Source: Erythroxylum novogranatense (Eukaryota > Streptophyta > Magnoliopsida > Malpighiales > Erythroxylaceae). From it: DNA of 64,000 bases. The position numbers were made by a program, and so were the translations under genes. How positions within the stretch are numbered: the first letter of the stretch is position 1; every line of letters starts with the position of its first letter. Positions 33,934-45,799 of this stretch are shown piece after piece. The stretch covers positions 20,825,120 through 20,889,119 of the forward strand of contig CM057235.1 in NCBI GenBank assembly GCA_029891385.1. The letters are read 5' to 3'. A model generated the notes under the pieces. That model had not been told where the DNA came from and did not search any database. It saw only the letters and a program-made list of their open reading frames with translations.

Positions 33934-36207
33934 TTTGTGGTATCAGAGCCTAGAAGTACGATTGTACATAGGCTTACAAATTTATCTTGAGTTATATGCA
34001 TTAAAATTAAATAAAATCGTCACGGTGACAAGTGACAACCGATTCCCAGTCTAGCGTATGAGTCGCATGCATGAGCGTGTATCAGTCGATAAGTGGTCAG
34101 AGATAGAGAGGAAATGATAAGACGGTAGAGTGTGATAAAAGGAAGTGGCGATCATCGAAGGATAAGAAAAAAAAAGTATATGGTCTGATATGACAAATGA
34201 ACATTTAGTGTATCGATATTGATGGATATACGATGATATGCAAAAGAGAGTGGTACTGAAATATGTGATATGAATATAGACTTGTGGATTGATAGAGGAA
34301 ATAGAAATATGATAGAAATGACCGGAGTTCCAAAGTGTAAGGGAATGAAATGAAATGTTACAATTGGGATTGATTCTTGTGATAAGTGTTATTAATAATG
34401 ATTTATGATGAAGATCGATTACGTTAGTGAGAAATTTAGAATGATGGTAAATCTATGATGTTGATTTTTGAGTGTGAAAATTCAAGGGTATGATGTAATA
34501 ACAAAAAGATTGAAAGGTAAGATAATGATACGGAGAATGAAACAGATGTTCCGGTTTAATTTCTCTGATTATATGGATGTGTGATTGATCTATATGGGAT
34601 ATTGTGCATAGTTGGAATTGAGTTTTTAGGTATTGAGAATGACCGATAAGACATGTGACAACTGTGATGTAGAAGAATTTCATGAGTAAAATCGATGAAT
34701 GAAAGTAAATGGTGATTAATGAAAGGACAATAGAGAGTTAAATTTGAAATGAGGGATTCTAATCTGAGTTGAGACTCAAGTGTCAGAGATAAAATCTATT
34801 ATTGAGAAAATATGTATTATGCTAATGTAAGGGATCTGAATGTGTAATATGATTTTGCTCATTGAGGAGAATATTGATTCGCAAATAATTGAGTAAAACT
34901 GTTCGGAAAATGATGAATGTTTATTCAACCCAGGGAGTGATTTATAGCGGCTTATGTGGAGAAATTAGTGTAAAGGAACATGTGTCTCAATATATGTATT
35001 GAATTATTGAGAATTAATCGAGTCTTTGGATCTATCCGAAATGACAAAATGTTGGAGGAAATGTGTGAAAAGTATGACCGATGATTGTGGAAGAGACATT
35101 TGGAGAACTGTCACAAGTGTTAATTATATTGTTTTAAATTGGTGATGTGGCAATATATAGTGAAATGTCGATAAAGGTTATGAGGTAATTAGTTACTATA
35201 GTGCAATGTGATTAAGCGTATCTAGGGACAAGGATAACGTTGTATCTTGTCTTTGTGATCGATTTTCTGAAATTGTGGCGCCTTAAAAGTTGTGGGGGCA
35301 TTAACTGTATAGAAAGGATTATGGATATATCCATGGATATGCAAATCAATGATGATCGAGATACTTTGAGAATTTGAATGATTTGCAAAAGAGATTAAAT
35401 GGATTGAGCGAAATTGAATAGCGTATAAAATTATTCTTTGTTGATGGATAATTGTCAAACCGGTAAAAAGAAAGTAATATGAGTTATCGAATTTCAAATA
35501 AATTGTGTATAAAAGGTCTTGGCAAAACAATCGGTGATTCAAAAACGCAAACCGTATTGGGAAATTCAAATGGGAGTCAACTTATGAGAAAATGATATTT
35601 ATGATTTGTATTGTGAAGTGTGTGTTTTACAGCCAAAGAGACTATTAGAGAATTTTAAGGAATCGATGAAGTGTTGTGTTTCAACAAGAGTGTCTTGAAA
35701 AGAGAAATCAAAGGTCTAGAGTGAGAAATTGAATAGTAAATTGTGGGAATGATTAATGAATGTATTCTTTGAGGCAATCGTGAGGCGATATCCTTGGAGT
35801 CCGTTGTGATTGTTTGAACATAGTCAAAGACTATAATTGAATTGAGTAAATGATGGCGATGGCGTGAATCTGTAATAGGGTTGAGTGATCCCACCATCAT
35901 GACTATGAGTCGAATCGTTAAGAAACTAAAATCGTTATTAAATGGCCTCTGCGTGACCATCGTGAAACTAGATTGGTAGAGTGGTTTAAAACCTAAAGAT
36001 GGTCTGGATCGATAAAATGTTTTATGGATGGATTGGGAAGCGAGTTATGGAATGATAAATGTGTTTACGATGCTGAATGTAGGAATTTGCGGATCTTGAT
36101 AAGAATATGAGTGAGAATCGAAATAGAGAAGAGTGGATCAATTCTCACGTCCTCTTGATTATTGTATATGAAATTTCGAGGACGAAATTTTTATAAGGAG
36201 GGTGAAT
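33934..36207 (+). other. Non-coding interior of the LARD element, with PBS and PPT
   Basis: The primer site TGGTATCAGAGCC at 33938-33950 is a perfect complement of initiator tRNA-Met. The polypurine tract ATAAGGAGGGTGAAT (36193-36207) follows a hairpin of AATTTCG and CGAAATT. Between them no frame exceeds about 115 codons and none resembles a retroelement protein. The sequence is purine-rich on the plus strand with frequent GATGA, GAAATG and TGATATG words, possibly worn-out coding sequence. Confidence 0.85.
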
Positions 36208-39200
36208 TGTAACATCCGATTCTTGTCGATAAGGGTATTATGGTATCTTGGGATGACTAATAGTCAGATCTTGTATTTACCGATCGAAGCATGCTCTTGG
36301 CCTCTAATTATAGAGAGCAGGTCTCTGCATATGCATAGTCATTTATTCATAGATACATGCATTTATGATTTTCCGGTATTTCATTGTGAATTGGAATTGA
36401 CCAATTGGTGGTATGTGAATTGATCGACTTGTGGTACCGGGCGAATTGGAAATATGATTGAGTGAGAAATTAGGAGTTACTGGGTTCAAATGACTGATTT
36501 AGAACTGTTTGCGAGTGATTGGAAATTTATAGAGGCTTATAGAAAATTTCTGGGAAATTCGGGAGAAATCGCCCGGACCGGAAATACTTGGGCGACTGAC
36601 TGATTGACTATATAGTACTGAAAGAACTGTCCAATGGTGATGGAAAAATTAGGATTTTCTTGATAAGAAATAAATATGTTGAGTCATTGAAATTTAGAGA
36701 CTGAAATTTGGACTGATTTGGAGACTATGCCTATAAATAGCTAGGTTTGGAAATTTTGGGGATTTCATCCCAAGTGAAGAACGCAAGCTTCTTCTTTCTC
36801 CCTCCCTTGGTGAGTCTTCGATCCCTTCCCATTGGTATGAGTTTTTGATTGTTTTCTTACTGGATCTTCTCCTTATGCAAAGCTAATTGATTTAGTGTGA
36901 TTGATGAAGGTTGAGAAGGATTTGGAGAGTGTTAATCGGTGATTGGGGAAGATTTTAGGGTTTACGGAAGTTGTGGATCGATTCATCGATTGGTAAGTTT
37001 TATTGGCTTTAATGTTGTTATTCTTGGTTATTTGAGCGATTATGGCATTTATGGGGTTAGATTGAGTGGTTAGGGTGTTTAATGTAGGTTATTAATAGCT
37101 ACAATGGCGAAAATCGTTCGGAGAAGACGATCTGGTCTTCACGTCGCGACGAGCATAGAAGTGGTAGGGCTTCACGATTTAATAAATTAATTTAAATAAA
37201 TGTCTTAGTCGCGGCGAGCTTGTGTAGACGACGCGATGAGTGGAAAAATTAGTGCGTCATGGCGAGCCTTTGGTGTCTTGCCGCTGCTGAAGTGGGAGTG
37301 TTCGCCCATGCTAACGATTTATCCGTCGCGCGAACGATCATTGTGACGTCGTCGCAAAGGACGGGCGGTCGCGACGAGGATGGACTTTCGATTGGATGAT
37401 TCTTTGGGTTATTGGGCATATCTTTTGTTGTGGACCTCCAATTGAGGTAATTCAGTTTGTTATGAAATAGGAAAGAGGTCTACAACGAGAATAATTATGG
37501 GAACTAGATTTGATTTAAATGGTATTGAATTATAGAGATTAAGGTCAATTGTGATTCATAGTGCGACATAAGTGTCAAATTGAGACTATCGAAGTTTTAA
37601 TTGGAGATTGCAATAGAGGTTTTGACCCAATGGATATGAAATTGTTATAGGAAGTATGAATATAGGAAATTGGACTGGATCATAGGAATGGATCAATTAT
37701 TGTCGAGCAATTGAGTAAGAAAGTGGAATTAGGCTTAAGGTATCGAAATTGGGATTTAGCACCGGAAAATCGTGAACACGCATTGTACATCATTTGCACT
37801 GAGACATATGCATTACTGTACTGTTTTATTGGGCAATTAGTAATGGGTTGTACTTTACTGTTATAGTGGCGTTGTTGGATCATCGTTCCACGGACATTGC
37901 TGGGACTTCCAGGCAATAGCTCGGAAGTTACAGGTGAGTAACCTAGTTGATTTATCAAATTCTTGATTGTCTAAATGCTCACTGTATGAATTACTGAAAT
38001 GAATGTGATTGAATTGTATGCTTTTCTTTGTCTTGAGCGGACCGCTACATGACCTTTGTAAATTGCATGATTATTGAAATATACATGATCAAACTGTATG
38101 TTCTCCTTTGTATTGAATCTGGACTCTTGTATGACCACCAAATGTATGAGTGAACTGAATTATTCTTGAAAAGAGTACGATTGAAGTGTGTGCATTTATT
38201 GTATTGAATTGGATTCTTGAATGACACCGAGAACCTGAACACTCTCGGGCTTTTATAGCCACATTCTTGAACCATCGAACATCGCATTGCATGCATAAAT
38301 GCATGATCGGATAATGGAATGTGACCCAGTTGCGATTATTCTTGACCGACCTCGAGCAGGGGAGTTGTCCCAAACACTTTATCTTGATCTTGAAAAGAGC
38401 TTTAAGCTCGAATCTCATTCTTGAATTGAGGATGCCGCGGTAACACCCGCAAACACACGCCATGATAACACTGCAAACACCTACGGGTGGGGTGTGGGGT
38501 CCTACAATTGAAAAGGGATTAGTGCATACCCGAGGGCTCTCCTATCCTCATCGACGCGTGAAAAGTAGTGCATACCGGAGGGCTCTCCTACTTCCTAAGG
38601 CGCATTCATTTGAACAATGATGAGCACTTGGGCACAACATCAATAAGCTGGAAAAGAGTCTCATATGCATTGCATGCTATATTGAATGTCCGAAATGACC
38701 GTATGATTTACGTGAATGATCGTGGATCGCTCTCTCGCAAATTATTGAGAATGAATGGTGAATTGTGGCAATGATGATTGCATGTTGACATGATTTACTA
38801 TAAAGCTGCTGCAATATCGCGAACCGTGATGTGACATCAGTAAATTGTTATGTATGATTACCATAGGCGTTAATAGACTATCATGAATCTGTGAGGCCAT
38901 ACCGTAATCTACGGTATGGTATGCGTAATTAGTTATCACCGTGAATTGTATATATCATTCTTATTTATCATTGTAAATCTGTTATATAGTCTTTATAATG
39001 TTATACGATCTCGTTAATTGACTACTATCTTGTCTTGTGCTATACGTGATACGTAATGCATGATTTGAGTGAACCATCGATGATGGTTTCTCATTGAGTT
39101 CGCAAACTCACCCAACATTGCAACTATTTTTCGAGGATTGAAGAGTACCCGTCGCACGAGCGGGGTATATACTCACGCATTGAGCTCGGAGACTAGGGTC

Positions 39201-39537
39201 GGGATCGATTCGCGTCGCATAAGTGTCTTTCAGAGTTGTGTGTGTAAATGAATAATTCCACATTTTCTACTAAATTGAACTACTATTTTATAGGACCCCG
39301 GTGATAATTTTATAAGCTGAAATGTGATTCTTGAAATTGTGTTTTGAGTGAATGTATTAGTTTTAAAGGGACCCAACTGCTTATTGAATTGTGCATTTGA
39401 TTGATTCTAAAGCGTTAAATAAATTGTGTATTGAGTTTTGTCTTGAAATTGATCACTGTAGCCTACCATTCTCGTGTGGCGTGGACTCCTGATATCACCC
39501 ACGATATCGGGTTGGTCTGCTGGGTTGGGATGCTACA
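36208..39537 (+). repeat. 3' LTR of the LARD element
   Basis: Length 3,330 bp, collinear with 30599-33933. Long identical blocks are separated by short clustered differences at CTG, CAG and CGG words. Confidence 0.95.
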
Positions 39538-39847
39538 TCATCCCTCTATATTATTATTAATTTCCAACACGAGTATATGTACTTATTATTATAAATCTTA
39601 TTAAATTTTGTTATTATATTTATTATTATTAAATTCCTTATTATGATTAAATGCATATATCTTAATTAAATTAATAAGAATAATTAAAGAACCAAAATAA
39701 AATTTAAAAATAATATAATGGTGAATAATAATAAGAAATAAAAACTTAGCACAACTTATAATAATTGTGGCAATAATTTGTAAAATAACAAATTATAAGG
39801 AAATTAGAATTATTAACTTTTGTATTTATGAAATTTTTACCTATGCA

Positions 39848-39890
<43 letters not shown>

Positions 39891-40872
39891 TTAGTTATGA
39901 TTATTACAATTATTAATTATTTTAATTCTATTATTATTAAGAACAAAATTTGATAAGATTTATAACAATAAGTACATAAACTCAATTAGAAAATTAATAA
40001 TAAAATAATTAAAAATTATAAGTAATATAAACTTTGATTGAATAATAAAGATAATAATAATAATAAGAAGAAGAAAATTACTAATTATAACAACATTCAT
40101 AATAATAATTATTATTAAAATAATTAATAAATTTAATAATCATATCAAATATTGTAATAATAATAATAATACTATTACTAATAATAATTATTATAATAAA
40201 TATAACAAAAGATTAATAAATTTATTAAAAAGGAATTTAATGATAATGACAATAAATTTAATAATTACTCTGCAATAAATTTAATAATAATAATAACTAT
40301 TTTAATAATAATATTTAACAGTATTTACAATAATGGAAATAACAATAATTCATAAATAATAATAATAATAATAATAAGAATAAGAATTAAACAAACAAAT
40401 AATAAACATGTTTTAAAATTAGTCTAGTACAAAAATTTGGCTTTGAAAATCAAAAGCTGGCTTCCGTTTTGGCTTGAAAATGGCGCCTGTGGGTGGGTCC
40501 CACAGGTGTCTATCCTTTGTCAAATGCCTCTGTCAAATTTTTATGAAAAAATGACGTCGTTTGGTCATTAGACACAATAAGACATGGTAGCATTAGACAG
40601 AGGATCTGAACTCGGCTTGGATTAGGCAGAGGAGACATTTGGCTTGGCTTGGGTGACAACAAAGAGGAAGCTATCCGTTATTAAAATGTCGACGTATTTG
40701 TGTGGCACAGAATAGGGTCAGGGTTAATAAATACTCAGCACAAATTCAAAAAATAATCTGAACAAATTAAAAAAAGGATCCAACAGTTATTAAAATAATT
40801 GGAATAACATTATTTTATAAACTAATAGAATAATCATAAAACTATTACAATAATAACAATTATTATTTAAAT

Positions 40873-40908
<36 letters not shown>

Positions 40909-40949
40909 AAATCCATAGATAAATAGTTACCAATGCTACAATCTATAAA
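39538..40949 (+). repeat. AT-rich tract and dispersed repeat copy C
   Basis: Positions 39538-40404 are ATT/TAA-rich. Positions 40405-40617 are the GC-richer end shared with copies A (12101-12326, reversed) and B (30475-30598), including GCCTGTGGGTGGGTCCCACAG. Positions 40618-40949 are AT-rich spacer without a gene. Confidence 0.8.
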
Positions 40950-41335
40950 GATTTGGTTGTTGAAGAACTTTCCATAAAGATATAGGAGAAGCAACTTATA
41001 TTATAGGATTGATATATACAAAGATAGATCAAAGAGGTTTCTAGATTATCCTAATTTATATACATAAACAAAATGTTAAAGAGGTTTAATATGGAGAATT
41101 CTAAGAGGAGATTCTTACCCATATCGTATGATATTTCTCTCACTTGGAGTATGTGTCCTAAGAGACAAGAAGAGAGAAAAAATAGATTATATTTCATACG
41201 CTTCGGCAATTTGATCAATTATACATATTATGCTACATAATATACCATATGTCTCTTATTCTTTGAGCATAACAGGCAGCCTGGTGATGGTCATTGGATG
41301 ATTGCAAAAAACATCCTAAAGTACTTGAGAAGGAC
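40950..41335 (+). pseudogene. Old Copia reverse transcriptase / RNase H fragment
   Basis: Plus-strand pieces read IGEATYIIG, KRFNMENSK, FLPISYDISL and GHWMIAKNILKYLRRT in shifting frames. This is the typical end of RT and start of RNase H of a Ty1/copia element. Homology ends exactly at the TGACAAAC start of the Athila-like LTR, so the fragment was the insertion target and is older than it. The continuation was not found after 63529. Confidence 0.75.
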
Positions 41336-42589
41336 TGACAAACTCATTTATTCATATATATTTTCATATCAATTGCATGAGTTTTTGTCACTAAAATTAG
41401 TATTTATAGCTTTATTTGATTATTATTTGAATTATTGTGCCTTACATTTAATTTTTGTTTATAGGGGCAAAAATTGTCGTTTTTGATTTAACTGTGATAA
41501 ATTAAATTTTGGACAATTGATGCTACATTATTTTTAATATTTGTTGTAGGGTATTTGAAGAAATTAAAATTAAAAAAAGCATCAAAAGAGCTAGAGAAGA
41601 AACGACATAGTTGTAGTATGAGTGCATGGACCATGGGAGGAATTATACACATCAAGTTATCAAGTTGAGAAGAAAGGCGTGGTCTTAACTTGGTGCTATG
41701 GAGACAGCACAATAAAAGGGGTAGCTGGCGTTGTTGCTTTTGTTTGGAATATATTAAATATTCACATCACAATAAAAGAAAGAAGGGGACAAAAGGTGGT
41801 TGCTTGTAGATAATGGGGTGTGGACCAAAGAGGAATAAAGATATAATGGTGGTAGGTGCTACGTGAGCTGGATGTTTGTTGACTAGTGGCCTGTCAAAAA
41901 AAAGACGTCTGGAAAAGTGGCTGGAGTGGTGTGCGTTGGAGAGCAACTTAAATTATCAAATTAAGTTATAGACAAAGGGGAAAAAAACGAGAGTATTGTG
42001 GGCTGCTTTGACAGTGTGCGTGGCTTGAAGTGAAAGGAAGCAGCAGGTGAGGCATGGGTTGAACGTTAGAGTTAGCTGTAAAGGAGAAAAATAAAGGAAG
42101 AAGACAGCAAGAAACTAGCAAGAGTTGTGCATTGTGTCCTTGTGCTGTGGAGAAGCAAATGGAAGAAACGAAAATATAAAAGAGGCAACACCTGGCCAGC
42201 TGCTGGGTGACTTGCATGTGCTGTGGTTTGTGTGAGGAGTAGCTACATGGGTCTGGTGTGTGGATTTAGTTATGTGCGTGAGTAGCTTAAAAAAATACAA
42301 AGAGCCATGGAGGGGCGTGGTCTGTACAACATCTAGGCTGAGAGGTTTTTGGAGTTGAGTGGCTTAAGAAGAAAAGAAAATAATCAGCTGTTGTTGTGCT
42401 TGTGAGTGATCTAAGTGTGCTGTTGTTCTAGTGAGTGGCTTAGGAGTGACTTGGGTGCTGCCTTGAGTGGAAGCAGCTGCTAGACGTTGTTTTTGGGATA
42501 AAAATAAAATGAAGTAGCTAGGCTTGTGCGTCATTGGAGGTGAGTGCTATGTAATTGTCTTTGGAGTGGGGCTGTTTGTGTGGTTTTGA
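41336..42589 (+). repeat. Athila-like 5' LTR, first part
   Basis: Matches 61471-62724 nearly throughout. A TATAAAAG box lies at 42175-42182 (62309-62316 in the other copy). The match stops inside TGGTTTTGA; the 535 bp equivalent to about 62728-63262 are absent, replaced by the nested gypsy LTR. Confidence 0.9.
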
Positions 42590-42852
42590 CTTCGAATATA
42601 TAGGAGATGCAATAGCAGAATACTTGAAAGATGAGCTTGATGATAGGGATATATGTATTGATATGGTATGGGTGCTATGTGACTTAAGAATTAAGAAATT
42701 GTGAAGAGATTGAGAATATGTATTATGGGGACATTAGATAAGAAAAGTGTCTGATTATGATTTATTGGAAAGAAATTAGTTAAGAGATTGTGTTACTTGA
42801 TAATGTCTTAGTAGGAATTTCGAGGGCGAAATTCTTTTAAGAGGGGGAGAAT
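42590..42852 (+). other. Interior stub and polypurine tract of a second Tekay-like element
   Basis: About 260 bp of element interior end with AATTTCGAGGGCGAAATT, then TTAAGAGGGGGAGAAT directly before the LTR at 42853. The rest of this element and its 5' LTR are missing, so it is a truncated insertion. Confidence 0.75.
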
Positions 42853-43139
42853 TGTTGGACCCCGAATTTTTGGTAGAAATTAGAAATATTAAATAGAATT
42901 AAATGAGTGTGTTTGTATAGGAATTGTGTTATAGAAGTTTTTATGCCTTGAGGAAATTGATGAGAAATGAAGTGATTGGTTTTGATGACTTTGAAATTTG
43001 AGTAGAGTTGTATGAGTTATGAAAGTTAAAGTGAATGGGTTAATTGAAATGGAAGTTGAAATCAAGAAATAGAAAGTGAAAGTGTAAAATTTTGAAGAAA
43101 TTAGAAAGTTTGACTTTTTGGAGTAAAGAGTTGACTTTT

Positions 43140-43960
43140 GATTTAGGCAGAATTTGAGGAAATGATCTTCATGAAATTGTAGCTTATGTTGAGAGCTTTT
43201 TGTAGCCATAAAGTATGCTATTTTTCGATAACGGGATTGAAAGTTATGATCTTTGAAAGTTAAGTGTATTTTGCTTTGGTTTTGGAAAATGCTCTAAGTG
43301 TAGGATTGTATATGTTGTGTTTTGAGATGATTTCCGTACTGATGTGGTTTGAATTGGAGTAAATGGTCTACATGAAAGTTATAGAGAATTTGAATAGCTT
43401 TAAAATGATGTATAATATGCAATTCTTGGTTGTGGAGGTTGAAAGATATGATAATGTGAAATTTGGATATTGCTTAGGTGATTGCTATCAGGGCAGAAAC
43501 TTCGATTGAAAAATTAACTTAACTAGAGGTTGAAGTTGCTTTGGAGTCCTTCATGAACATTGTAGAGATTGTTTTTATCTTTCCATTGATATAAAGCACA
43601 AAAATGTTGGACAAGGGAGTTAAAGTTATGATTGTTAGAAGTTTTGATGTTGCTTAGTGTGAAGCTGATCGACCAGTCACTTTGTGTGGAGTTTTTGACC
43701 CATTTAGAGGTCGATCTGATTTTTAAGGCCTTAATGAAAGTTGTAAAGGGTTCTTTTAATTTTCTATAGACACCGAGTTTGTCAAATTTGGAGTTCTGGT
43801 TCAAACGTTATGATGTTTTCAAGTTGAGGTACTGTGCAAAGTTTTGAGGAGATTATCGATCGGTTATCTTCAAGCTCATTTTTGACCCCTTTAAAGATCA
43901 AGATTGTTTGTGAGTCCTTCTTGAAAATTGTAGATCTCTCTGTTATCTTTCCAACGGTAC
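43140..43960 (+). repeat. Imperfect ~185-bp modules in the Tekay-like LTR
   Basis: The theme TTCATGAAAGTTGTAGAG followed by a TCTTTCC phrase recurs at about 43163, 43366, 43548, 43730 and 43917, spacing about 182-203 bp. The same theme is in the LTRs at 13952 and 22469. Confidence 0.8.
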
Positions 43961-44030
43961 CAAGTTTGTCCAATTTGGAGCTCGGAGTAAAAAGTTATGA
44001 GAGTTGGAAGTTTGAAGGTCGGATTGGGTG

Positions 44031-44170
44031 CCGACCGACCTCTGTTGGCCGACCTTTGTGGGCCGACCTCTGTTGGCCGACCCCTATTGGCCGACCGACC
44101 TCTGTTGGCCGACCAACCTCTGTTGACCGACCGATCTTTGTTCTGGCCGAGCTTTGATTTTCTGGCCGAG
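44031..44170. repeat. GC-rich GGCCGACC short tandem repeats
   Basis: The words CTGTTGGCCGACC and GGCCGACCGACC repeat about seven times, then GGCCGAGCT variants. A GC island in an AT-rich LTR. Confidence 0.9.
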
Positions 44171-44295
44171 CTCTAACCTCCCTTCACTCTTTTGGCCATA
44201 ACTTCTTCGTCTGACATCCAATCGATATGATTCTTGTTGCTAATTAAACTAGAGAGATGGGGCTACAAATATTATGAAGGAGCCGAGCTATAATG

Positions 44296-45266
44296 TGAAG
44301 TGAATCACACGTTAATACAGCACTTAAAAAACACAATAGAATGCACGAGAAGGGGGGGTTGAATTGTGTATTCCCCTTTTTGAATATCTTTTAGAATTAC
44401 TTGTTAGAATTAGGATTCTTTACAGAATTCTTATTAATCCTGATTGATCAAACTTTTTAATGCTAAGTATATTAATAGTAAATAAAGATCAACTTTGAAA
44501 CTAAAAGTGAGATAGAGAGTGAGAGTAGTAGACACGCAGATTTATCCTGGTTCACCCCAAACCGTGGGCTACGTCCAGTCCTCAGAGTTTCTTCCGAGAT
44601 TTCACTATCTCTTCAATCGTTCTGATATTCTTTCACGAGCCTCTTGGTGTCTCTACAACCAGATTCTTTCACACTTAGCCTCTGCAGTTATCTGCATAAC
44701 TTTTCTTTTCGTAAAAATTTGAACACTCTATTACGTAGGATAGCGTTAACTAATTCGCACTTAATCGCTTTTTAAGCTTTGGTAATTTTTCTCAAAGCAA
44801 GAAGCACTTGATTTCGACTTGACTTGTATTTATAGCCTTCGTCTCTAATCGCTTCTTGATTTTTGAATCTTGAATCTTTAAAGCAGTTAATCGGTTGAGT
44901 TACGTAACTAACTCGAATCGACTCTTTGCGTCTGTTTCTTTTCTGCGTCTGCGTCTGCGTCTGCGTCTGCTTTTGTTTCTGCGTCTGTATCTACATTTGC
45001 GTCTGCGTCTTTTATTGTCTTGTGTCATCTGCGTCTTTGTTGACTTTTTACTTTGACAAACTTCGTCATGTTTTGATTTATGCGTAATAAATCAGATTTG
45101 ACTTTTCAACTTAGTCTCATGTCAACTTCGATCAGATACGTCATCTTAAATACATCTTTGAATTAAATCAGATATATACGTGATCGCTTTTGTTTTTCTT
45201 GTATTTGATCTCACTATGTTTGTTATACATCAAAATCATTTTATGTAAAGTCATTTTGACTTAACA
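44296..45266 (-). repeat. SIRE-like LTR (3' LTR of the minus-strand element)
   Basis: 971 bp; includes a GCGTCT hexamer microsatellite (about 44935-45010) and a minus-strand TATA motif (CTATAAATAC) at about 44826-44835. Confidence 0.93.
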
Positions 45267-45799
45267 ATCTCCCCCTTTTTGAATATAACAAATTACATAC
45301 AAGAAAAGAAAACAAAACAAAACAACAAATTTTTTTTTACAGATGATGCAAAAACTTATCTTCTTCCTGTCTTCGTCTGTTGTGGTCACACTTTCTTCAT
45401 CTGAACATCCTCTCCTCTTGATTATTTTCTTCTTTTCCGCTCTCCCTATTTGTTATAATAAAAATGATTATCGATTCGGTTCTTCGCCATTCTCGCTATC
45501 ATCTTCTTTAGATCATTCACCGTCTCCTTCATGTCATTGAGTTCACCACGTAATCTACTGACTTCATCGGACGAAGAGGCTTGATTTGCTTCTGCTAATG
45601 GAGGAGCGAAAGGAATTGTAGTAGTATAGGCATCAGAGGATGGAGTGTAGTCTTCATTAATCTCAAAAGTCGGTGGGCGAATGAATGTTGCGACTTCAGA
45701 AGATTTAGATCAAAAGGCCGGCGGCATCAACAATTGTCTTCCTTGCGGGGATAGGGCATGTTCTTGATAGGCGATGTATTAGACAAAGGACTAATCTGA

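Larger units (their letters stand above)
30599..39537 (+). mobile_element. Non-autonomous LTR retrotransposon (LARD type), 8.9 kb, related to Tekay
   Basis: Two long direct repeats (30599-33933 and 36208-39537), TGTAACATCC...GGGATGCTACA, enclose 2,274 bp that hold no gag, protease, RT, RNase H or integrase motif in any frame. A perfect initiator-Met primer site and a polypurine tract are present, so the signals needed in cis for reverse transcription are kept while all proteins must come in trans. LTR termini, tract and leader blocks resemble the Tekay-like element at 13952, a candidate type of helper. The flanks (CTCTC left, TCATC right) do not form a clear 5-bp duplication, and the right flank does not continue repeat copy B, which suggests rearrangement at one end. 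Confidence 0.9.

Noticed and set aside
33938..33950. tRNA-Met-like sequence as a tRNA gene
   Set aside because: It is only the complement of the tRNA 3' end at the retrotransposon primer site; no cloverleaf is present.
33520..35960. Several minus-strand open frames of 100-123 codons across the LARD LTR and interior
   Set aside because: Composition follows the purine-rich plus strand, they have no homology or conserved motif, and those in the LTR are not preserved in the other copy.
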